Assembly: GCA_010024215.1 (NCBI GenBank)
Contig: RGHK01000018.1
Span: 1-10,594, forward strand
Length of the DNA stretch: 10,594 bases
Origin: Pseudomonadota bacterium
GTDB lineage: Bacteria > Pseudomonadota > Gammaproteobacteria > Magnimaribacterales > D2472
Direction of reading: 5' to 3'
Both the position numbers and the translations under genes were made by a program. The notes beneath the pieces are model-generated. The model made no database searches, had not been told where the DNA came from, and saw only the letters and a program-made list of their open reading frames with translations. Positions 6,462-10,594 of the stretch are shown piece by piece (the first letter of the stretch is position 1; each line of letters opens with the position of its first letter).

Positions 6462-7276
6462 TACATGACCAACCAAAAAATAATTAAAACAAGAATTAAG
6501 CTAATTAAAAATTTATAAAACCAACTTTCCCTTAATGAAGTTCTCGAAATCTTATTTTTTATGATCTCATCTCGAAAAATATAAAATAATAAAAAAATTA
6601 GAAATGCTAAATGGATATACCATAGATTAAAACTTGATTCTGGATTATGAACTATGCGCTCTCTTCCTAGAATCAGAAGACTCAAATAAGCAACATAAAG
6701 CAACATACCTGGGAGCACGGCTGAAAATTTTCCCTCTCTTGGTTTTACTGCTGAAATATAAACTCCATAAAATAATAAAATTATAATTGTGAGAGGTATT
6801 GAGATATTCCATTGAAAGTTTGCATTATTGGATTTAGATGAAAAATCAAACAACTTAGTTAAAGTTAAATCATTAATTCTATTTGGATCTCTTTCTAAAG
6901 GAAGTTTAAACTCATTGAAATTTGAAACCAGTTGAGATGAATCACTAAAAAGTCCGCCATAAAAAGAGCCTTTTTTAAAATTTAAATCCAAATCATTGTT
7001 TTTATCTACAATTAATTCATCAGCTATTACAATATATGAATTGTCCTTATCAAGCTTAAGTAGTTTTATTCCTTTAATTTCATTATTTTCTGCATCTTTA
7101 ACATATATAAAGCCGCCATTATCAAAAGTGACTAAATCATTTGATTTGATTGATTCAATTTGTTCTTCAAATGAATTAACAGAAAGTATCTCTTTTGAGA
7201 GGCTTTTGGTATATGGAGCAATATAAAGACTTAAGATTATTGTGAGACAAAAATAGATTATCGCTTGAGGAGCCAA
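6461..7276 (-). CDS. lptF: LPS export permease LptF, N-terminally truncated reading frame
   Basis: This is the LptF half of the LptB2FG exporter. The TTG at 7276 is the only usable start in this frame and gives 271 residues against 366 in E. coli. LptF-type homology continues upstream of it: GLSSFNLVKY (to about 7303) aligns with E. coli GLSKAVLVKA, with the same 31-residue distance from that Gly to the next conserved Pro. A stop at 7331-7333 ends the frame. Seen in order: third membrane helix (about 3-20), periplasmic domain (22-150), helix at 156-175, NPRQG-like VKPREGKFSAVLPGMLLYVAY (helix 185-203), helix 217-234, and an additional C-terminal helix 252-270 that E. coli LptF lacks. Membrane helices 1-2 and the LptB-contacting coupling helix are missing. 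The stop shares a base with the lptG start (TAATG). Either the gene is broken, or the sequence carries an artefact; a functional short LptF would be surprising. Confidence 0.85.
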   Translation of the reverse strand: MAPQAIIYFCLTIILSLYIAPYTKSLSKEILSVNSFEEQIESIKSNDLVTFDNGGFIYVKDAENNEIKGIKLLKLDKDNSYIVIADELIVDKNNDLDLNFKKGSFYGGLFSDSSQLVSNFNEFKLPLERDPNRINDLTLTKLFDFSSKSNNANFQWNISIPLTIIILLFYGVYISAVKPREGKFSAVLPGMLLYVAYLSLLILGRERIVHNPESSFNLWYIHLAFLIFLLFYIFRDEIIKNKISRTSLRESWFYKFLISLILVLIIFWLVM

Positions 7277-7284
7277 GTATTTTA

Positions 7285-7392
7285 CTAAATTGAACGATGA
7301 AAGCCCTGCTGAAAAATATCCAAAAGAACACTACCGAAGGTTTTAAAAACCTCAATATTCAAACTTTTTGAAAGAATATTTTTTTTATACAT
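7285..7392 (-). pseudogene. lptF: Detached 5' fragment of lptF in a different frame
   Basis: An ATG at 7392 opens 35 codons, ending at a TAG inside the coding sequence of the truncated lptF frame. The first part, MYKKNILSKSLNIEVFKTF followed by GSVLL, has the character of an LptF N-terminus: a basic start, a short amphipathic stretch with E-V-x-x-T like Pseudomonas LptF, then the start of a hydrophobic helix. It lies where lptF should begin, divergent from pepA. The homology then stops and resumes about 65-70 residues further along the family in another frame near 7312-7325. The simplest reading is a deletion of about 200 nt, not a multiple of three, between the two pieces. The match is by eye and short, so it needs an alignment. 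Confidence 0.5.
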
Positions 7393-7395
7393 GCC

Positions 7396-7424
7396 TTGAG
7401 AACTATGATGCATTACAATATTTA
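7396..7424 (+). promoter_or_regulatory. Candidate promoter for pepA
   Basis: TTGAGA (7396-7401) resembles a -35 box. With 17 nt spacing the -10 would be TATTTA (7419-7424). A better -10 match, TACAAT (7414-7419), has too short a distance to TTGAGA and would have to act without a good -35. Either choice leaves a leader of about 28-38 nt that includes the AGGAGA site. Confidence 0.3.
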
Positions 7425-7432
7425 TCTTATCA
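7424..7432 (-). promoter_or_regulatory. Candidate extended -10 promoter for lptF
   Basis: Read on the minus strand: TGATAAGAT, a TGn followed by a 4-of-6 match to TATAAT. It would give a leader of roughly 25 nt before the ATG at 7392, where AAGG sits only one base from the start codon. It lies in the 66-bp divergent region shared with pepA. Weak evidence. Confidence 0.25.
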
Positions 7433-7446
7433 GTAAACACCATAAC

Positions 7447-7452
7447 AGGAGA
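7447..7452 (+). promoter_or_regulatory. Shine-Dalgarno site of pepA
   Basis: AGGAGA lies 6 nt before the pepA ATG, a strong ribosome binding site at ideal spacing. It fixes the start at 7459. It is the only strong Shine-Dalgarno among the gene starts visible in this window. Confidence 0.85.
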
Positions 7453-7458
7453 ACATAA

Positions 7459-8970
7459 ATGGCGTATAAAGTTTTAAATAGTGTTTTAGTAAAAGATGCA
7501 GCTAATCTGGCTTCATTGTCAACAGATATGCTGGTTTTGGTTATTAATAAAAATACAAAAAATGATTCGTCTTTTAAAGAGTTAAATAAAAAATCAAAAA
7601 ATTATATTTCTAAAACTGTTCAATCACATTTAGATGAACCTGGAAGCATTGTATTGCTTCCGAAAGTGGATGGAATTAATGCTAAAAATATTCTTCTCGT
7701 TAAAGGTCTTGATACGGATACACCTACTCACAAATGGCTAAGTTTATTCCAAAGTATTGCTCATAAAGGAAATCAAAGTAAATGCAAAGATATATCTATT
7801 ATGCCTGGAACAATTACACCCAAGGATAAAGATGAGCTTTGGTTAATTGAAATGGTTTCTAAAACAATTGAGTCTAATGTTTATATATTTTCTGAAACAA
7901 AAAATAAAACTTCTAAAAAACCTAGTGTTAAAAAGCTTACTATTCTTACTTCAGGTTTGACTGGGTCTAAATTAACAAAAGCTAAACAGGCTGCAAAAGT
8001 TGGCTATGCTATTGGTGAGGGAGTAAATACAGCAAAATATCTTGGAGATCTCCCGGCTAATCATTGCACTCCAAGAATTATTGAGAAAAAAGTTAAAGCA
8101 ATGACAAAAGACTTTCCTAAATTAAAAGTTAAATCCTTTAATGAACAACAAATGGAAAAAATGGGAATGGGTTCATTTTTAAGTGTCTCTAGAGGTAGTG
8201 AAGAGCCAGCTAGAATGATGGTCATAGAATACAAAGGTGGCAAATCAAGTGATAAGCCTATTGCATTAGTCGGAAAAGGTGTAACTTTTGATACAGGTGG
8301 TGTATCCATCAAACCAAGTCCAGCAATGGATGAAATGAAATGGGATATGTGTGGAGCTGCTACTGTTTTTGGTGTGATGTCTACTCTAGCAAGATTAAAC
8401 GCAGATGTTAATGTGGTCGGAGTCATGGGTTGTGCTGAAAACATGTGCTCGTCTAAAGCTACAAAACCTGGTGATGTTGTAACTTCAATGTCTGGTCAGA
8501 CTATTGAAATACTCAATACTGATGCTGAAGGAAGATTGATTCTAGCTGACTGTTTAACATATGTTGGGAAATACAAACCTTCATACGTTATAGATATGGC
8601 AACGTTAACTGGGGCTGTTGTAATTGCTCTTGGAAGACATGCAAGTGGAGTTATGGCTAATGATCAGTATCTAGCAGATAAAATTATTGAGTCTGGTGAA
8701 GAGTCTGGTGATAGAGCATGGCAACTTCCTCTTTGGGATGAACATCAATCATGTACCAAAACCAAATATGCAGATTTAGCCAATATTGGTGGAGGAAGAG
8801 AAGCAGGAACAATTCATGCCGCTGCTTTTCTTTCTAAATTTACCAATGATTATAAATGGGCACATATTGACATTGCTGCTACAGCTTCCTACAGCACCCC
8901 TGTAAAAGCTGGAACTGGAAGACCGGTACCTCTTATAAGTCAATTACTGCTTAGTAAGAAATTAAAGTAA
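7459..8970 (+). CDS. pepA: Leucyl aminopeptidase PepA (M17 family)
   Basis: PepA is a cytosolic hexameric dinuclear-metal aminopeptidase that removes N-terminal residues from short peptides; in E. coli it also binds DNA in Xer recombination and carAB control. The 503-residue protein has the normal length (E. coli 503). The N-terminal alpha/beta domain (1-165) is divergent, as usual for the family. The catalytic domain carries all metal ligands: K273 and D278 in VGKGVTFDTGG, D296 in KWDMCGA, and D355 and E357 in the signature NTDAEGRL, with catalytic K285 (GVSIK) and R359. Later conserved pieces are ATLTGAVVIALG, LPLWDEH, and GTIHAAAFLSKF. The gene diverges from lptF and precedes valS by 18 nt, the same setting as in E. 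coli except that holC is missing. Whether this protein keeps the DNA-binding role cannot be judged here. Confidence 0.97.
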   Translation: MAYKVLNSVLVKDAANLASLSTDMLVLVINKNTKNDSSFKELNKKSKNYISKTVQSHLDEPGSIVLLPKVDGINAKNILLVKGLDTDTPTHKWLSLFQSIAHKGNQSKCKDISIMPGTITPKDKDELWLIEMVSKTIESNVYIFSETKNKTSKKPSVKKLTILTSGLTGSKLTKAKQAAKVGYAIGEGVNTAKYLGDLPANHCTPRIIEKKVKAMTKDFPKLKVKSFNEQQMEKMGMGSFLSVSRGSEEPARMMVIEYKGGKSSDKPIALVGKGVTFDTGGVSIKPSPAMDEMKWDMCGAATVFGVMSTLARLNADVNVVGVMGCAENMCSSKATKPGDVVTSMSGQTIEILNTDAEGRLILADCLTYVGKYKPSYVIDMATLTGAVVIALGRHASGVMANDQYLADKIIESGEESGDRAWQLPLWDEHQSCTKTKYADLANIGGGREAGTIHAAAFLSKFTNDYKWAHIDIAATASYSTPVKAGTGRPVPLISQLLLSKKLK

Positions 8971-8988
8971 TTTAAATTAAACTTCCTG

Positions 8989-10594
8989 ATGGATAAACAG
9001 TATTACCCTGTAGAAATCGAAGAAAAATGGTCTAAGATTTGGGCTGAGAGAGTTATTTCTAACAAAGACTCAAAAGATTCTTTTTCTCAGGTAATACCGC
9101 CTCCAAATGTCACTGGTACTCTTCATATGGGTCATAGTTTTCAATATGCCATTATGGATTTCTATACAAGATATCACCATATGGCTGGAAAAGATGCTCA
9201 CTGGCAAGTTGGAGCTGATCATGCTGGTATAGCTACCCAAATGGTTGTAGAAAACAATCTTGCAAAAAAAGATATAACTAGAAATGAACTTGGAAGAGAA
9301 AAATTTCTTGATGAAGTTTGGTCATGGAAAGATTATTCAGAAGAAAAGATTACGTCCCAAATTAAAAGACTTGGATGCTCGGTAGATTGGAATAAATATA
9401 GGTTTACCTTAGACGATGGATGCAACGAAGCAGTTATAAAAGCATTCGTTGAGTTGCACAGAAAAAATAAAATCTATAGGGGTTACAGATTAGTTAATTG
9501 GGATCCATCCCTTAAAACTGCTGTTTCAGACCTTGAGGTAGTAAGGCAGGAAAAAGATGGCCTCCTTTGGCATATCAAATATCCAATTGAAGATTCAGAA
9601 GACTTTGTAATAGTAGCAACAACAAGACCTGAAACTATGTTTGGAGACATGGCTGTTGCTGTAAATCCAAATGATGATAGGTATAAAAATCTTATTGGTA
9701 AAAATATAGTTCTGCCCTTTGTTGGAAGAAAGATACCTATATTAGCTGATGAGTATGTTGATATGGAATTTGGAACTGGTTGTCTAAAAATTACTCCAGG
9801 CCATGACTTTAACGACTATGAAATAGGTAAAAAATATTCACTTCATGAAGTAGGTGGTCAGGTAAAAACATCGGATGATGCAAGTGATTTTGAACCTATC
9901 AATATATTTAATGAAGATGCATGGTCAAATGAAAATGTACCTGAGCCATTTTCAAATCTTGATCGTTTTAAGGTTAGAAAGGCTGTATTAGAGAAGCTTA
10001 AAGAACTCAATCTTTTAGAAAAAGAAGAAAAACATCATATAAGCGTACCCAAAGGCGAAAGATCTAATATTGTTATTGAGCCAAGGTTAAGTCATCAATG
10101 GTATGTAAAAACGGATGAAATGGCGGCAAGAGCTAATGAGGCTGTTAATAAGGGAGAGATAAAATTTCATCCTGGCAATTGGGTTAAAACATATTTTAAT
10201 TGGATGAATAATATTGAAGACTGGTGCATCAGTAGGCAAATATGGTGGGGTCACAGAATTCCAGCATGGTATGACTCAGAAAATAATGTTTATGTTGGGC
10301 ACAGTGAAGACGAGGTCAGACAATTTTATAAACTCGATGATAGAAAGCTTTCGCAAGATGAAGACGTTCTAGATACCTGGTTTTCTTCAAGTTTATGGCC
10401 TTTTGCATCTTTAGGATGGCCAGAAAAAACTGAAGATTTTGAAAAGCATTTTCCAACCTCATTACTGGTTACTGGGTTTGATATTATATTTTTCTGGGTC
10501 GCCAGAATGATGATGATGAGCCTTGAGTTTACTGATCAGATTCCTTTTAAAGATGTATATGTTACCGGCCTTATAAGAGATGAAAATGGGCAAA
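8989..10594 (+). CDS. valS: Valyl-tRNA synthetase ValS, N-terminal part (3' end outside window)
   Basis: ValS is the class Ia aminoacyl-tRNA synthetase charging tRNA-Val, with a CP1 editing domain that clears mischarged threonyl-tRNA-Val. About 535 residues of roughly 950 are visible. The Rossmann catalytic core starts with IPPPNVTGTLHMGHS, with the HIGH-type motif HMGH at 46-49, then WQVGADHAGIATQMVVE and LVNWDPSLKTAVSDLEV. The CP1 editing domain follows, with ATTRPETMFGD and CLKITPGHDFNDYE retaining the Thr, Lys and Asp residues used for editing. The core then resumes with DWCISRQIWWGHRIPAWY, DEDVLDTWFSSSLWPF, and TGFDIIFFWVARMMMM. The frame runs off the window at GLIRDENGQ, just before the expected KMSKS loop. 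The start at 8989 gives the normal N-terminus. The 18-nt gap after pepA has no Shine-Dalgarno and no clear promoter, so valS is probably read from the pepA transcript. Confidence 0.97.
   Translation, partial: MDKQYYPVEIEEKWSKIWAERVISNKDSKDSFSQVIPPPNVTGTLHMGHSFQYAIMDFYTRYHHMAGKDAHWQVGADHAGIATQMVVENNLAKKDITRNELGREKFLDEVWSWKDYSEEKITSQIKRLGCSVDWNKYRFTLDDGCNEAVIKAFVELHRKNKIYRGYRLVNWDPSLKTAVSDLEVVRQEKDGLLWHIKYPIEDSEDFVIVATTRPETMFGDMAVAVNPNDDRYKNLIGKNIVLPFVGRKIPILADEYVDMEFGTGCLKITPGHDFNDYEIGKKYSLHEVGGQVKTSDDASDFEPINIFNEDAWSNENVPEPFSNLDRFKVRKAVLEKLKELNLLEKEEKHHISVPKGERSNIVIEPRLSHQWYVKTDEMAARANEAVNKGEIKFHPGNWVKTYFNWMNNIEDWCISRQIWWGHRIPAWYDSENNVYVGHSEDEVRQFYKLDDRKLSQDEDVLDTWFSSSLWPFASLGWPEKTEDFEKHFPTSLLVTGFDIIFFWVARMMMMSLEFTDQIPFKDVYVTGLIRDENGQ

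Noticed and set aside
6459..6476. A TTG at 6476 that would extend LptG by five residues (MVGHV).
   Set aside because: The ATG at 6461 gives the standard LptG N-terminus and the classic TAATG overlap with lptF.
7210..7340. A third minus-strand frame here reads FFWIFFSRAF and SKILGSSSDN, resembling the LptF segment after helix 1 (E. coli IFFCQKLVRILGAA).
   Set aside because: It overlaps bases whose other frame matches LptF helix 3 with exact spacing (GLSSFNLVKY through APYTKSL). Both cannot be ancestral, and the third frame turns hydrophilic and stops. I treat the likeness as chance in AT-rich DNA.
7338..7386. Inverted repeats AGGTTTT/AAAACCT and AATATTC/GAATATT, followed by a T-run on the plus strand, looking like a terminator.
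   Set aside because: No plus-strand gene ends here. The sequence lies in what looks like the start of lptF coding sequence, and the arms are short and almost all A/T.
1..10594. Search for a mobile element, CRISPR array, toxin-antitoxin or defence system, tRNA, riboswitch or a new multi-gene system.
   Set aside because: All of the sequence except short gaps is accounted for by conserved housekeeping genes. No array-like repeats, transposase motifs, tRNA-like folds or unknown gene clusters were seen on either strand.

Overview
The window is an AT-rich, densely packed chromosomal segment of a gammaproteobacterium. The LptF/LptG–PepA–ValS neighbourhood and a Pseudomonas-type rather than Escherichia-type DapD place it in that class. 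Strong A+T bias, very short or negative intergenic distances and lysine/asparagine/isoleucine-rich proteins suggest a streamlined marine lineage of the SAR86 kind; that last step is inference from style and gene order, not a database match.

Left part (1-3498, plus strand): the C-terminal half of glnD (nitrogen sensor, cut by the window edge), then dapD and dapE, two enzymes of the succinylase branch of the diaminopimelate/lysine pathway, overlapping by 8 nt. Middle (3495-5415): a POT-family peptide/proton symporter on the minus strand, converging on dapE with a 4-nt stop-codon overlap, and a small RDD-family membrane protein divergent from it across a 40-bp promoter region. Next (5412-7392, minus strand): the lptF-lptG pair for the inner-membrane LPS exporter, converging on the RDD gene with another 4-nt overlap. 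Right part (7459-10594, plus strand): pepA (leucyl aminopeptidase), divergent from lptF, and 18 nt later the 5' part of valS (valyl-tRNA synthetase), cut by the window edge just before its KMSKS loop.

Most of this is conserved housekeeping content, and I do not see a new multi-gene system, mobile element, CRISPR array, rRNA or tRNA. The main anomaly is lptF. Its reading frame lacks roughly the first 90 residues, while a 35-codon ORF just upstream in another frame looks like the true LptF N-terminus. This suggests an internal deletion with a frame change in a normally essential gene, or an assembly or amplification artefact. Other points of interest are an extra C-terminal membrane helix in LptF, loss of the conserved coupling-helix glutamate in LptG, two convergent gene pairs sharing TTAA at their stops, a strong hairpin inside the end of dapE, possible leaderless starts for dapD and the RDD gene, and absence of holC between pepA and valS.

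There is no gene-free stretch longer than about 70 bases; all intergenic gaps are covered by the promoter and site entries below.
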